A DNA stretch of 64,000 bases, taken from the NCBI RefSeq assembly GCF_017874235.1, contig NZ_JAGGLC010000001.1, positions 434,001 through 498,000 on the forward strand, in the 5' to 3' direction. The DNA comes from Halolamina salifodinae. GTDB lineage: Archaea > Halobacteriota > Halobacteria > Halobacteriales > Haloferacaceae. Both the position numbers and the translations under genes were made by a program. A model generated the notes under the pieces. It made no database searches. It was not told where the DNA came from and worked only from the letters and a program-made list of their open reading frames with translations. Shown in pieces: positions 1 through 8,921 of this stretch. Each line of letters begins with the position of its first letter. Position 1 is the first letter of the stretch.

Positions 1-2
1 CC

Positions 3-983
3 GAGACGTACTCGGTCATCCCCAGCGTCTATCTGGATATCGGGATGGCGCTCGGGATCCAGCCGACGGCGGCGACGGACATGGCGCGGGCGCCGCGGAA
101 GATGTACGACATCCTCCCGGACGTGAGCTTCGACGAGGACGGGATCATGGCGCTTGCCTCCGGTTCCGAGTCCGGCTACGACAAGGAGAACTTCTACGCC
201 GCCGACCCCGACGTGAACCTCATCGATCCCCGGGATCTCGGACGGTTCACCGACTGGGACGACAGCGACATCCAGGAGATCGAGGACGCGACCGGCCCGT
301 TCGTCGCGTCGGGGGTCCGGTTCGGCCCCACCCACCCGTACGGGAACGAGCAGGACACCTACTACGAACTCTACGACGTCTTCGAGAAGATGGCGACGGT
401 GTTCCAGCGCCAGGAGCGCTACCGGCAGTGGGTGTCGCTGCACGAGGAGTTCATGGCGACCATCGAGGCCGACCTGCCGCCCGAGGACGAGCGCCCCTCG
501 GTCATCGCGCTGTGGCGCGGGGTCGACCCGACGGCCGCGCAGTTCTACCCCTCGCCCATCCACCAGTACCACAACCAGACGCTCCCGCTCTCCCGACTCG
601 GCCTCGAGGACGGGTTCGACGCCGAGATCCCCGGCGGGGGCACCATCGGCTACGAGGAACTGCTCGAACACGACCCCGACTACATCGCCGTCGTCGGCTC
701 GCTGACCTCCGACACGCACGAGGAGTTCGTCTCCAACATCGTCGAACCGTTCGAGAACGACGCGAACGGGCAAGAGCTCACCGCCGTGCAGGAGGGGAAC
801 GTCATCCGCTCGGGCGGGCAGTATATGGGCCCCATCGTCGACCTCTTTGCCACCGAGGCGGTCGCCAAGCAGGTCTGGCCCGACCGGTTCGGCGAATGGC
901 CCGGCCCCGTCCGTGATGTCGCCGAGGACGGACAGCTGTTCGACCGGCAGGCGGTCAGCGACATCATCAACGGGAACGCGTAG
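3..983 (+). CDS. ABC transporter substrate-binding protein, iron-siderophore/cobamide type (5' end missing)
   Basis: This is the C-terminal 326 residues of a periplasmic-binding-type protein; the reading frame is open to the left edge, so the signal peptide and N-terminal lobe are missing. The protein would capture a metal chelate outside the cell and deliver it to the permease encoded next. The C-terminal lobe shows the usual pattern of this family: a segment reading EHDPDYIAVVGS, then a turn into AVQEGNVIRSGGQYMGPIVD and a final helix. The stop codon lies three bases before the permease start, so the genes form one operon. Siderophore, haem and cobamide carriers look alike at this level, so the ligand is not settled. 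Confidence 0.85.
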   Translation, partial: ETYSVIPSVYLDIGMALGIQPTAATDMARAPRKMYDILPDVSFDEDGIMALASGSESGYDKENFYAADPDVNLIDPRDLGRFTDWDDSDIQEIEDATGPFVASGVRFGPTHPYGNEQDTYYELYDVFEKMATVFQRQERYRQWVSLHEEFMATIEADLPPEDERPSVIALWRGVDPTAAQFYPSPIHQYHNQTLPLSRLGLEDGFDAEIPGGGTIGYEELLEHDPDYIAVVGSLTSDTHEEFVSNIVEPFENDANGQELTAVQEGNVIRSGGQYMGPIVDLFATEAVAKQVWPDRFGEWPGPVRDVAEDGQLFDRQAVSDIINGNA

Positions 984-986
984 CTG

Positions 987-2099
987 ATGGGGCGAGTACT
1001 CGACCGACTCGCGGCGCTGCGTGCCGCCGGAACCGACTGGTACGCCACCTCCAAACTCGCGCTCATCGTCGTCGGCAGCGTCGCCGTCCTGCTCGGGTCG
1101 ACGATACTGCAGGTGAGCTTCGGCGCCTACCCGCTGACGCTGGGCGAGGCCTGGCAGACCGTGTTCGACGCGGAGATCCTGTTCAACCCCGAAATCTGGC
1201 GGTGGACGTTCCTCGGCGCGGACGTGCCCGAGTGGCTGACCCGCCAGCAGGTCATCGTCTGGAACCTCCGGCTGCCCCGCATCCTCGTCGGCGCCATCGT
1301 CGGCGCGAACCTCGCGGTGTCGGGTGCGTTGTTTCAGATCATCACGCGCAACGAACTCGCCAGCCCGTACATCCTCGGGGTCAGCGACGGCGCCGGCCTC
1401 GTCGTGCTGCTCACGCTGACGACGTTCTACGGCCTCATGCCGTTCCTCCCTATATTCGCCGCGGTCGGCGGCGCGCTCGCGTTCCTCCTGGTTTATGCCA
1501 TCGCCTGGAAGAACGGCACCAGTCCCGTGCGGTTGGTCCTCGCTGGCGTCGTCGTCGGTACCGTCTTCGGCTCGGTCCAGCGCGCGCTGTTTTTCTTCAT
1601 CGACGACCTGGGGGTCGCGATGTCCGCACAGGCGTGGCTTTCCGGCACGCTGATGAACGCGGGCTGGGAGGAGGTCCGGATCGCGCTCCCGTTCACCGTG
1701 CTCGCGATGGCGCTGGCCTTTGCCGTGACACAGGAGTTGGACGTGCTGTTGCTCGGCGAGGACCGCGCGGACTCCCTGGGGATGCCCGTCGAGAAGATGC
1801 GGTTCGCCATCGCCGGCATCGGCGTGCTCTCGACGGCTGCGGCCATCGCCGTCGCGGGCCTCATCGGCTTCGTCGGCCTCATCGTCCCGCACATGGTGCG
1901 GAACATCGTCGGCAGCGAGTCGAAACTGCTGCTGGCTGGCTGTCTGTTCCTCGGGCCCGCGCTGCTGGTCAGCGCGGACGTGGGCGCGCGGCTGGCGCTG
2001 AGCCCCGTTCAGCTTCCGGTTGGGGTCATCACCGGCATCGTCGGCGGCCCGTACTTCCTCTACCTGATGCGCAAGAAGACGAATCTGGGTGAACTATGA
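987..2099 (+). CDS. FecCD/BtuC-family ABC transporter permease
   Basis: A 370-residue polytopic membrane protein that forms the channel of a type II ABC importer for iron chelates or cobamides. About nine or ten hydrophobic segments are visible. Typical FecCD signatures are present: LRLPRILVGAIVGANLAVSG near residues 95-114 and the coupling-helix stretch GLIGFVGLIVPHMVRNIVG near residues 290-308. It starts three bases after the binding-protein stop and overlaps the ATPase gene by four bases (ATGA), so all three subunits are probably translated together. The N-terminal insertion with two tryptophans around residues 70-85 is longer than in bacterial FecC. Confidence 0.93.
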   Translation: MGRVLDRLAALRAAGTDWYATSKLALIVVGSVAVLLGSTILQVSFGAYPLTLGEAWQTVFDAEILFNPEIWRWTFLGADVPEWLTRQQVIVWNLRLPRILVGAIVGANLAVSGALFQIITRNELASPYILGVSDGAGLVVLLTLTTFYGLMPFLPIFAAVGGALAFLLVYAIAWKNGTSPVRLVLAGVVVGTVFGSVQRALFFFIDDLGVAMSAQAWLSGTLMNAGWEEVRIALPFTVLAMALAFAVTQELDVLLLGEDRADSLGMPVEKMRFAIAGIGVLSTAAAIAVAGLIGFVGLIVPHMVRNIVGSESKLLLAGCLFLGPALLVSADVGARLALSPVQLPVGVITGIVGGPYFLYLMRKKTNLGEL

Positions 2100-3013
2100 G
2101 CGACGGGTCACTGCGGAACGGCCGAGAACCGGACGACGACGCCGCGGATCGGTCCGCGAGTAGCACGGTGACCAGCACGGAGACCAACCCGGAACCCACC
2201 GCGGGCCCAGAAGCATCCGACTTCTCCGGGTCGGACCTCGTCGTTGGCTATCCCGGGCTGGAGACGCCGGTCATCGACTGCGAGTCCGTCGCCGTCCCGC
2301 CGGACGCGGTGACGGCACTCATCGGCCCGAACGGGAGCGGGAAGAGCACGTTGTTGAAAGGACTCGCGAACAAGATTTCTCCCGACGACGGGACGGTGCT
2401 GCTCGACGGCCGGACCATCGAGGAGTTCGGCTCGAAGGAACTCGCTCGGACGCTCGGGCTGCTCTCTCAGGAGAACGCCGTCCCCTCGGGCGTCTCCGTC
2501 GTGGATCTCGTCGAACGGGGCCGATACCCCCACACGGGCTTTTTCGATTCGCCGGACGAGTCGGATCTGGCGGCCGTCGACGAGGCGATCCAGTTGGCCG
2601 GCATCGACCATCTGCGCGACCGGGACGTCGACAGCCTCAGCGGCGGGCAGAAACAGCTCGTCTGGATCGCGATGGCGCTGGCCCAGGAGACGGACGTGCT
2701 ACTGCTCGACGAGCCGACGACGTTCCTCGACCCCCACCACCAACTGGAGGTGATGGAGATCGTCGAGACGCTGCGCGACCGGGGCGGCATCACGGTCGTG
2801 CTGGTGCTCCACGACATCAATCAGGCCGCGCGCTACGCCGACCACGTCGTCGCGCTCAAAGACGGGTCAGTGTACGCCCGCGGCGATCCCGGGGAGGTCA
2901 TCACGCGGGAAACCCTCGCGACGGTGTTCGAAATCGACGTGGACGTCGTCGAAACCCAGCACGGGACGCAAGTGATCCCGCTGGATCCGCTCCACGACGA
3001 CCACCCGGCGTAA
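2096..3013 (+). CDS. ABC transporter ATP-binding protein, FepC/BtuD type
   Basis: The 305-residue ATPase that powers the importer. An acidic, low-complexity N-terminal extension of about 40 residues precedes the nucleotide-binding domain; it is rich in Asp, Thr and Ser and looks like a haloadapted tail. The Walker A motif GPNGSGKST is at residues 77-85. A Q-loop region follows, then the signature LSGGQKQ and the Walker B/D-loop LLLDEPTTFLD, then the switch histidine in VLHDINQAARYAD. Gene order binding protein, permease, ATPase is the standard one. The start ATG lies inside the last codons of the permease gene. Confidence 0.93.
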   Translation: MSDGSLRNGREPDDDAADRSASSTVTSTETNPEPTAGPEASDFSGSDLVVGYPGLETPVIDCESVAVPPDAVTALIGPNGSGKSTLLKGLANKISPDDGTVLLDGRTIEEFGSKELARTLGLLSQENAVPSGVSVVDLVERGRYPHTGFFDSPDESDLAAVDEAIQLAGIDHLRDRDVDSLSGGQKQLVWIAMALAQETDVLLLDEPTTFLDPHHQLEVMEIVETLRDRGGITVVLVLHDINQAARYADHVVALKDGSVYARGDPGEVITRETLATVFEIDVDVVETQHGTQVIPLDPLHDDHPA

Positions 3014-3021
3014 CGGGCGGC

Positions 3022-3762
3022 TCAGGCGACGAGCAACAGGACGCCGAGCGAGAGCGCGACGGCGCCGACCGCCAGACCGGCAAGCGACGTACTCGCCATC
3101 CGCCGGACGGTTCCGACGGGCGAGCGATCCGAGACCACCAACGGATCGACGCCGGCGGCGGTGACTCGACCGACGACGGTCACGTCGTCGCCCGGCGTCG
3201 CGCGCTGCTCACTGTACCGCCGCGTGCCCAGCGAGAGCGCACTTGCGACGGCGCCGACTCCGAACGGTCGCGCGTACCACACCGTCGTCGTCGGAACCGC
3301 GTCAGTCCGGGCCTCGAAGCCCGCGACGCGCTCCGGCGGTGTCTCCCCCGGCGCGACCGTCGCGACGACCTCCCGGCCCAGCGTGACCGTCCGGGTCGGC
3401 TCGACCACGTCGACGACGCCCTCGGGAGTCCGGAGGCGGAACGGCACCGAGCCGGCGCGCTCGTGGATCGTCACGAACCACGGGAGCAGATACAGGCCGA
3501 GCCGACGCTCCTCGACGGCGTAGCGCAGCGCCAGCGACTCACGCCCGGAGAATGGTGCCGTCAGCGTCCCTTCGTCGCTTGCTTCCGCGGTGCCGTCGAG
3601 GCGAACGAGCGATCCCGGAGGCGCCCTGGCGAGCGAATCGGTCGGCGTGGCGCGATAGACGGCCACGGCGCGCCAGACGTACCGGAGACTCACGAGGAGG
3701 ACGACGGCGCCGACGACGAGCATCGCCGCGCCGAATAGGTCGGACGTGGCAGGGAGGGCCAT
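3022..3762 (-). CDS. Membrane protein with GIDE (E3-ligase-like) domain
   Basis: A 246-residue protein with one hydrophobic segment after the start (about residues 8-28) and another at the C-terminus, enclosing a soluble beta-rich region. That region follows the GIDE pattern: PGSLVRLDGTA, then TLTAPFSGRESLALRY, then SVPFRL with a Val-rich continuation, and near the end TRRYSEQRATPGDDVTVVGR. GIDE domains occur in the mitochondrial ligase MUL1 and in many archaeal membrane proteins, but no RING domain is present here, so ligase activity is not implied. I chose the internal ATG (MALPATSD) because it begins just before the first membrane segment. Function unknown. Confidence 0.7.
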   Translation of the reverse strand: MALPATSDLFGAAMLVVGAVVLLVSLRYVWRAVAVYRATPTDSLARAPPGSLVRLDGTAEASDEGTLTAPFSGRESLALRYAVEERRLGLYLLPWFVTIHERAGSVPFRLRTPEGVVDVVEPTRTVTLGREVVATVAPGETPPERVAGFEARTDAVPTTTVWYARPFGVGAVASALSLGTRRYSEQRATPGDDVTVVGRVTAAGVDPLVVSDRSPVGTVRRMASTSLAGLAVGAVALSLGVLLLVA

Positions 3763-3805
3763 ACCGGTCGTTCCGACCGGCCGGGGCAAGGAACTGGTGG
3801 TCGGC

Positions 3806-4864
3806 TTACTCGAACAGCGTTGCGGGCGGGCCGCCAGGGAGTTCGTCGCGGCTGTGGGGCTCGGTGAAGTCGATATCCGGACCCACCGCGACGATTCGCT
3901 TGGGGTTGATGTCGCCGTGGCTGACGTAGTAGTGCCGGGTGATGTGGTCCATGTTCACCGTCTCAGGGACGCCCGACTCACGGGTCGTTTCACTCCCCGT
4001 TCGTCCGTCCGACGAACCCGAGGGTTCGCCCGGGGTCTGGTAGAGATCTTTCGTGTACCCCCAGAGGTTCGGGTACTCGTGGATCGCCCGGCGGTTGCAC
4101 TTGAAGTGGGTGTGGTAGACGTGGTCGAATCGGACCAGCGTTGCGAACATCGCCACGTCCGCGAGCGTCAGTCGCTCGCCGTCGCCCGCCAGATATCGCT
4201 GCTCGGCCAGCACGCCCTCCCAGTGGTCGAGCGCGTCGAACAGGTCATCGACGGCGTTCTCGTAGGCCGCCTGCGTGCCCGCGAAGCCGGCGCGGTAGAC
4301 GCCGTTGTTGATCGGGTCGTAGATGGCGTCGACGATCTCGTCGATCTCTTCTCGAAGATCCGCGGGGTAGAGCGAGGCGTCGTTACCGTCGAACGCGGTG
4401 TCGAGCATCCGCATGATCTCGCTCGACTCGTTGTTGACGATGGTCTCCTCCTGCTTGTCCCAGAGGACCGGGACGGTCACGCGACCGGTGAATTCGGGGT
4501 CGGCGTCGGTGTACACCTCACGCAGGTAGTCGTGGCCACCGAGCGGGTCCGGGTGCTCCGCGGAGAACTCCCAGCCCTCGTCGTAGCGCTCTGGCTGGAC
4601 CAGCGAGATGCTGATGTCGTCCTGCAGGCCACGAAGCTGTCGGGTCATCGCCGCGCGGTGGGCCCACGGGCAGGCCCGGCAGATGTACAGGTGGTAGCGC
4701 CCCGACTCGGCAGGGAACTCGGTGGACTTCGGTGCCTCGCCCGCCGCGGCGACGCTGCCGTCGAGCCAGTTCCGGAAACTGGTCTCCTGGCGGTCGAACT
4801 CCCCCGCCTCGTCCGTGGACTCGTACGCGTCGGTCCGCCACTCGCCGTCGACGAGCATGTTCAT
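3806..4864 (-). CDS. Glutathione S-transferase family protein, glutathionyl-hydroquinone reductase (ECM4/YqjG) type
   Basis: A 352-residue protein of the Xi-class GST family, which reduces glutathionyl-hydroquinones through a catalytic cysteine. The thioredoxin-like half carries CRACPWAHR at residues 62-70, so Cys65 in CPWA is the likely catalytic residue. A helical GST-C half follows, including DGERLTLADVAMFATLVRFD. Length agrees with the family. Haloarchaea use gamma-glutamylcysteine rather than glutathione, so the natural thiol is probably that compound (inference). The frame stays open far upstream of the chosen ATG, but that stretch is the antisense shadow of the next gene. Confidence 0.88.
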   Translation of the reverse strand: MNMLVDGEWRTDAYESTDEAGEFDRQETSFRNWLDGSVAAAGEAPKSTEFPAESGRYHLYICRACPWAHRAAMTRQLRGLQDDISISLVQPERYDEGWEFSAEHPDPLGGHDYLREVYTDADPEFTGRVTVPVLWDKQEETIVNNESSEIMRMLDTAFDGNDASLYPADLREEIDEIVDAIYDPINNGVYRAGFAGTQAAYENAVDDLFDALDHWEGVLAEQRYLAGDGERLTLADVAMFATLVRFDHVYHTHFKCNRRAIHEYPNLWGYTKDLYQTPGEPSGSSDGRTGSETTRESGVPETVNMDHITRHYYVSHGDINPKRIVAVGPDIDFTEPHSRDELPGGPPATLFE

Positions 4865-4975
4865 GGGCGTAATTGGGCGCCTCGCCGGATAAAGCGAGCG
4901 CCACCGGGCCTCAATGGGGCTGGACACTCCGAGCAGCGGGAAAGAGTATTGTCGTCGGCTCCAAAATGGGTCGCC

Positions 4976-6091
4976 GTGCGCCGTCGCGTGCTCGCCGTCG
5001 TGCTGCTGCTCGTCGCCGGCCTCGCCGGCGCGACAGTCGCGGGGTCGTCCGGCGCCGAGCAGGCGAGCGCGCCTCCGGCCGACCAGTTGGTCGCCCCCGA
5101 CGGCACCGAGAGCTACGTCTGGCCCTACACCAGCCGCCACCGGTCGACCGAGGGGCGGACGCTCGCGCTCAACGTCGTCGTCCACGGCGAACCCGACCGA
5201 GTCAGCCGGGCGTTCACCGCCCGCTCCGACGAGAACTGGTCGCAGGTCGACCCGAACGCCACCGTCAGCGTCTCGCCGTGGCGCCCGGCCCACGGCTCGG
5301 TTCGCTACTCCTACGTCAGCGGCGACCACGGGGGCTCGGGCGAATGGATCCCGCCGGCCTACCAGCTTGCGGTTGGCACCTACTTCGGCGAGCGAACCCA
5401 CATCCGAGCCTACCCCAGCGCGTCGGGCAACTGGACCGCGCTGCAGGCCCACACGGAGTACTGGGACTGGTTCCGCCTCCGTCACACCGTCACGGGCGTC
5501 GAACCCGGCGCGGCGTTCGTCGAGCGGGATCTGGCCGACGAGCCGTTCGTCGCCGACGTCTCGCGGGCGACCCACGGAAACACGGGTGGTGGCAGCGACG
5601 GCTCGTGGCTGGTCGTGGAGTTCGCGTCGGCCGCGCTGCTTGCGGCTGCGGTGCCGCTGACGACCCGGCGCCTCCAGCGCGCCGACCTCGCCGTTGCCGC
5701 GGCGCCGCTCGCGGTCGTCGTCGGCGTCCGCACGTGGGGTCTCGCCGCCGAGGCAGTCGCACCCGGCGTGAACCCCAAACTGTTCGTCGCGATTGGCTAC
5801 CCCGTGCTGGCTGCCGGACCGCCGCTGCTCGTGGCTCGGTTTGCCCGCGGGCGGCCGCCCGTCCGTGCTGGGGTGCTGGCGCTCGGGAGTCTGACTATCG
5901 CGACCGTGCTGGATCTGGGGTTCGTCGGCGTCGCCGACGTCCCAGCACGGATCGTCCAGCACCGCGTCGCGCTGGCAGCGGCGCTCGGCGTCGTCGCGTT
6001 CGGCGCAGCGGAGAACCACCGGCGCGTCGTCGCCGCCGGACTTGCGGCGTGGGCGGCCGCGCTGGCCGCACCACTCTTCGGCCTGATCTAG
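4976..6091 (+). CDS. Uncharacterised membrane protein with secreted domain
   Basis: A 371-residue protein. The GTG start is chosen because it is followed at once by Arg-Arg-Arg and a hydrophobic signal segment (VLAVVLLLVAGLAGATVAG). About 190 extracellular residues follow, rich in Trp and Tyr, with motifs such as SYVWPYTSRHRS and a repeated His/Tyr/Arg pattern. The C-terminal third holds five or six membrane helices. A purine-rich run and an AT stretch (aaagagtattg) lie about 25-35 bases upstream. The gene is convergent with the ThiR-like gene and overlaps its stop. No catalytic motif is visible and I do not recognise a characterised family. Confidence 0.72.
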   Translation: MRRRVLAVVLLLVAGLAGATVAGSSGAEQASAPPADQLVAPDGTESYVWPYTSRHRSTEGRTLALNVVVHGEPDRVSRAFTARSDENWSQVDPNATVSVSPWRPAHGSVRYSYVSGDHGGSGEWIPPAYQLAVGTYFGERTHIRAYPSASGNWTALQAHTEYWDWFRLRHTVTGVEPGAAFVERDLADEPFVADVSRATHGNTGGGSDGSWLVVEFASAALLAAAVPLTTRRLQRADLAVAAAPLAVVVGVRTWGLAAEAVAPGVNPKLFVAIGYPVLAAGPPLLVARFARGRPPVRAGVLALGSLTIATVLDLGFVGVADVPARIVQHRVALAAALGVVAFGAAENHRRVVAAGLAAWAAALAAPLFGLI

Positions 6092-6996
6092 CGCAGCAGC
6101 GTCTCGACGACGGCGTTCGCGACCGTCGGGGCGTCCCGGCCGATGACGTAGGTGATGGGCTCGACGCCGTGTGCGCCGGTCTGGTAGAGCACGAACGGCT
6201 CGCCGTCTTCGAGGTCGGCGCCCGCGACAGCCGTCGTAACGGCGTCGGCTGCCTCGGTGTCGAACTGAACCGTCGTGTAGCCCGCGTCGGCGAAGGCGTC
6301 GACGATATCCGCGTCGTAGACGACGTTCACCGCGGCGCTGGCGTCGGAGCCGGCTTCACGGGCCGCCAGCAGGATGCCGGCGACGTGCTCGCTGACGCCG
6401 AACGCCGGGTCGCCCGGCACCGTCGCGCTGCCGCTCACGTCGACGATCCGACCCGGCACCGCGGCGACATCCTCGATGCCGGTAGGATCCGGGAGCGCCT
6501 CGACGAGGTTCGTGCCGACGTTGGGGATGAGGTCGGCGAATCCGGAGACGTTCGTGAGCACGCGCAAGCCCCGGCGGACCGACGCGAGCACCTGCTCGCT
6601 CGTGCGCAGCGTCGACTCGGCGTCGTGGACCGCGAACGTGGCGTCGGCCTCGGCGAGTTCCGGGACGGCTTCCTCGTGGAGGCGCGCGAGCAGGTCGCCG
6701 TCCTCCAACTGCCGGATCAGTACCTCCGCCTCGACCAGCGCGCCGACGCGGCTGAGCGTCCCGTCTGCCAGCCCCTCGGCGACGCGGTCCGTGAGTGCTG
6801 TGACTCGCTCGTCGCGTTTCACGTCCGGGTGGCCCTCGACCTCGCCGTGGGCGTACTTCGAGACGGCCGACTGGCTCACGCCCAGCAGGTCGGCGACTTC
6901 GGCCTGTGTCAGCCCGCGCTCCCGCAGGCGCTCGGCCAGCATCGCCCGATAGGTCGGGAGGAAGGCGTCGACGACGACCTCCTCGACGAACTTCAT
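6088..6996 (-). CDS. thiR: HTH-ThiN transcriptional regulator, ThiR-like
   Basis: A 302-residue regulator. An N-terminal Xre-type helix-turn-helix occupies about residues 18-52 ([19 protein letters not shown]). A middle segment follows, and the C-terminal half, from about residue 120, resembles the ThiN domain of archaeal thiamine phosphate synthases. In archaea such HTH-ThiN fusions (ThiR) are repressors of thiamine biosynthesis and transport genes that sense a thiamine phosphate (established for the family). The start ATG overlaps the dcd stop (ATGA), so it is translated behind dcd. No thiamine gene is visible nearby, so its targets must lie elsewhere. Confidence 0.82.
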   Translation of the reverse strand: MKFVEEVVVDAFLPTYRAMLAERLRERGLTQAEVADLLGVSQSAVSKYAHGEVEGHPDVKRDERVTALTDRVAEGLADGTLSRVGALVEAEVLIRQLEDGDLLARLHEEAVPELAEADATFAVHDAESTLRTSEQVLASVRRGLRVLTNVSGFADLIPNVGTNLVEALPDPTGIEDVAAVPGRIVDVSGSATVPGDPAFGVSEHVAGILLAAREAGSDASAAVNVVYDADIVDAFADAGYTTVQFDTEAADAVTTAVAGADLEDGEPFVLYQTGAHGVEPITYVIGRDAPTVANAVVETLLR

Positions 6997-7583
6997 TCGT
7001 CGCTCCCCGTGAACTCCGGATCCGTGCCGATCCGGGAGGCCTGTGGGCCCGACTGGTTCTGGTACTTCGAGTCGCGCTCGACGCCGTAGGGGCGCTCGGC
7101 GGGCGAGGAGAGTTCGGTGAAGATGAGCTGTGAGACCCGCATCCCCGGCGAGAGCGCGACCGGCGCGGTGCCGAGGTTCGAGAGTTCCAGCGTGATCTGG
7201 CCCTCGTAGCCCGGGTCGACGATGCCCGCGGTGGCGTGAATCACGACCGCGAGGCGGCCAAGCGAGGAACGGCCCTGCACGGTCGCGATCAGGTTGGCGG
7301 GCACCTCGACGCGCTCCTTGGTCGTGCCGAGCACGAAGTCGCCGGGGTGGAGGATGAACTCCTCGCCCTCGGGGACGGTGGTCTCGGTGACGTAGTCGCC
7401 GACCTCCTCCTCGCGGTTCGGATGGATACAGGAGATGTTCGTGCGCTGGAACTCGAGGAACTCCTCGCCAAGCCGGAGGTCGACGCTCGCTGGCTGGATC
7501 TGCTGGTCTAAGTCCTCGATGGGGTCGATCACGAGGTCGCCAGCCTCCATCCGGCGAAGGATGTCGCGGTCCGAGAGGATCAT
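6993..7583 (-). CDS. dcd: dCTP deaminase
   Basis: A 196-residue trimeric dUTPase-fold enzyme that makes dUTP (or dUMP, if bifunctional) from dCTP for thymidylate synthesis. The N-terminus [17 protein letters not shown] is typical. The PASVDLRLG segment (about residues 32-40), the [10 protein letters not shown] segment and the active-site run [15 protein letters not shown] are all present. Length is normal for the archaeal enzyme. The C-terminal tail is acidic. Its stop overlaps the start of the ThiR-like gene, so the two are cotranscribed; no functional link is obvious. Confidence 0.95.
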   Translation of the reverse strand: MILSDRDILRRMEAGDLVIDPIEDLDQQIQPASVDLRLGEEFLEFQRTNISCIHPNREEEVGDYVTETTVPEGEEFILHPGDFVLGTTKERVEVPANLIATVQGRSSLGRLAVVIHATAGIVDPGYEGQITLELSNLGTAPVALSPGMRVSQLIFTELSSPAERPYGVERDSKYQNQSGPQASRIGTDPEFTGSDE

Positions 7584-7689
7584 ACCCGAGATGCAGGGCC
7601 CGGGGGTGCCTAAACACGACGGTCCACGAGTCGGGCACCGGGCTGAGCGTTCACACGGGAGCGCCGCCGGGGACGCCGCGAACAGCGGC

Positions 7690-8406
7690 TCAGCCCAGTT
7701 CGAAGACGAACCCGATCACGGTGAGCACGCCGACGATGACCCCCGCTGTCGACGCCGGAACGTCGTGAGCCTCGGCCAGCCCGAAGATCCGGATCGCGCC
7801 GGCCCAGACCGCGACGACTAGCACCGCCACGATGCCGACCACCTCGATACCCGAGATCGCCGACTGGAGCACCGCGATGGCGTTCTCGGGGTTGTTTGGA
7901 ACCGAGACCGACTGGAGCCGCTGGATCGTGAACCCGAGTACGGCGACGAGTCGGAGGAGGCTCGGCGCCATCCCCCAGCCAGCGACCGTCGCCACGTCGA
8001 CGAAGCGTCCGGACCCGCCCGCCATCGAGCCAGCGACGTAGAGCACGCCCGCCTGAATCAGCCACCAGAGCGGGACGAGCACGACTGACGCCGGCGCGAG
8101 CCACGAGAGTTCGTCGGCGACCATGGCGCCGAGGTTCCGCTCGACGGTTTTGGGCTCGTCACAGCCCGAGAGCGTGTTCTCGAACGTCGAGCCCTCGCAG
8201 AACGAGTCGCCGGGGTAGGCCGGGTTGTCGACGGTGACCGTCGTGTCCAGCGCGGCCGCGAACTGGTCGATGAGCACGGCCATCCCGGCCGCGACGGCGA
8301 CGGTGACGACGGCGACGACGATGGCCGCGTGGGCCAACGGCGGCGAGCCGTCGTGCTGTTCGAAGTACCGATCCGGTCGGAGGAGGGGCGTTCGGGGACC
8401 AACCAT
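7690..8406 (-). CDS. Yip1-domain membrane protein
   Basis: A 238-residue integral membrane protein. The N-terminus [19 protein letters not shown] is the motif found at the start of haloarchaeal Yip1-like proteins. Five hydrophobic segments follow, with one short exposed loop between the first and second that has two cysteines (SFCEGS and SGCDEPKT), possibly a disulfide outside the cell. Start chosen at the ATG in front of that motif; upstream codons in the same frame look non-coding. The function of archaeal Yip1 proteins is not established. It is transcribed away from pth2. Confidence 0.75.
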   Translation of the reverse strand: MVGPRTPLLRPDRYFEQHDGSPPLAHAAIVVAVVTVAVAAGMAVLIDQFAAALDTTVTVDNPAYPGDSFCEGSTFENTLSGCDEPKTVERNLGAMVADELSWLAPASVVLVPLWWLIQAGVLYVAGSMAGGSGRFVDVATVAGWGMAPSLLRLVAVLGFTIQRLQSVSVPNNPENAIAVLQSAISGIEVVGIVAVLVVAVWAGAIRIFGLAEAHDVPASTAGVIVGVLTVIGFVFELG

Positions 8407-8491
8407 CGTTCTATCGTGAGCCTCGCGGAACAAAGTCGTTTCTCCCCGGCGGTCCCGAAGCGCTTTCCCGCCGGCCGCGGGAGAGCCGGGT

Positions 8492-8830
8492 ATGAAGCAG
8501 GCGATTGTCGCGCGGACCGACATCGGGATGGGGACCGGAAAGCTGGCCGCACAGGTGGCACACGCCTCGCTCTCGGCCTACGAGGACACCGACGAGCGCA
8601 CCAGAAAGGCCTGGAAGGGCGAGGGCCAGAAGAAGGTCGTGCTGAAAGCCAGCGGCGAGGATCAGCTGTTCGAGCTTGCCGACCGGGCCGAGCGGAAGGG
8701 GCTGCCGAACGCGGTGATCCGCGACGCCGGCCACACCCAACTCGACCCGGGGACGGCGACGACTGTCGCCATCGGCCCCGGCGAGGACGAGATAGTCGAC
8801 CGCGTGACCGGCGACCTCTCGCTGTACTAG
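8492..8830 (+). CDS. pth2: Peptidyl-tRNA hydrolase, archaeal/eukaryotic type
   Basis: A 112-residue Pth2 enzyme that frees tRNA from stalled peptidyl-tRNA. The family signature is present: [21 protein letters not shown] with the catalytic-site Lys17, Gln21 and His24 in order, followed by AHASLSAY. The C-terminus reads [23 protein letters not shown], the usual nucleotide-binding end. Length is standard. It is followed 92 bases later by truD on the same strand, so tRNA quality genes are clustered here. Confidence 0.96.
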   Translation: MKQAIVARTDIGMGTGKLAAQVAHASLSAYEDTDERTRKAWKGEGQKKVVLKASGEDQLFELADRAERKGLPNAVIRDAGHTQLDPGTATTVAIGPGEDEIVDRVTGDLSLY

Positions 8831-8921
8831 CCGCCACCACGTCCGTCGTCGCCGAGCCCGAAACCGCGTGCTGCATCGCCGACGGACAGGGTTAACTCCG
8901 GAGCCGGGGTACGTTCGCACA

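Noticed and set aside
4865-6019. Long minus-strand open frame upstream of the GST start
   Set aside because: It is antisense to the membrane protein gene 4976-6091, Arg/Asp/Gly-rich and without any domain; GC-rich haloarchaeal genes often leave such open frames.
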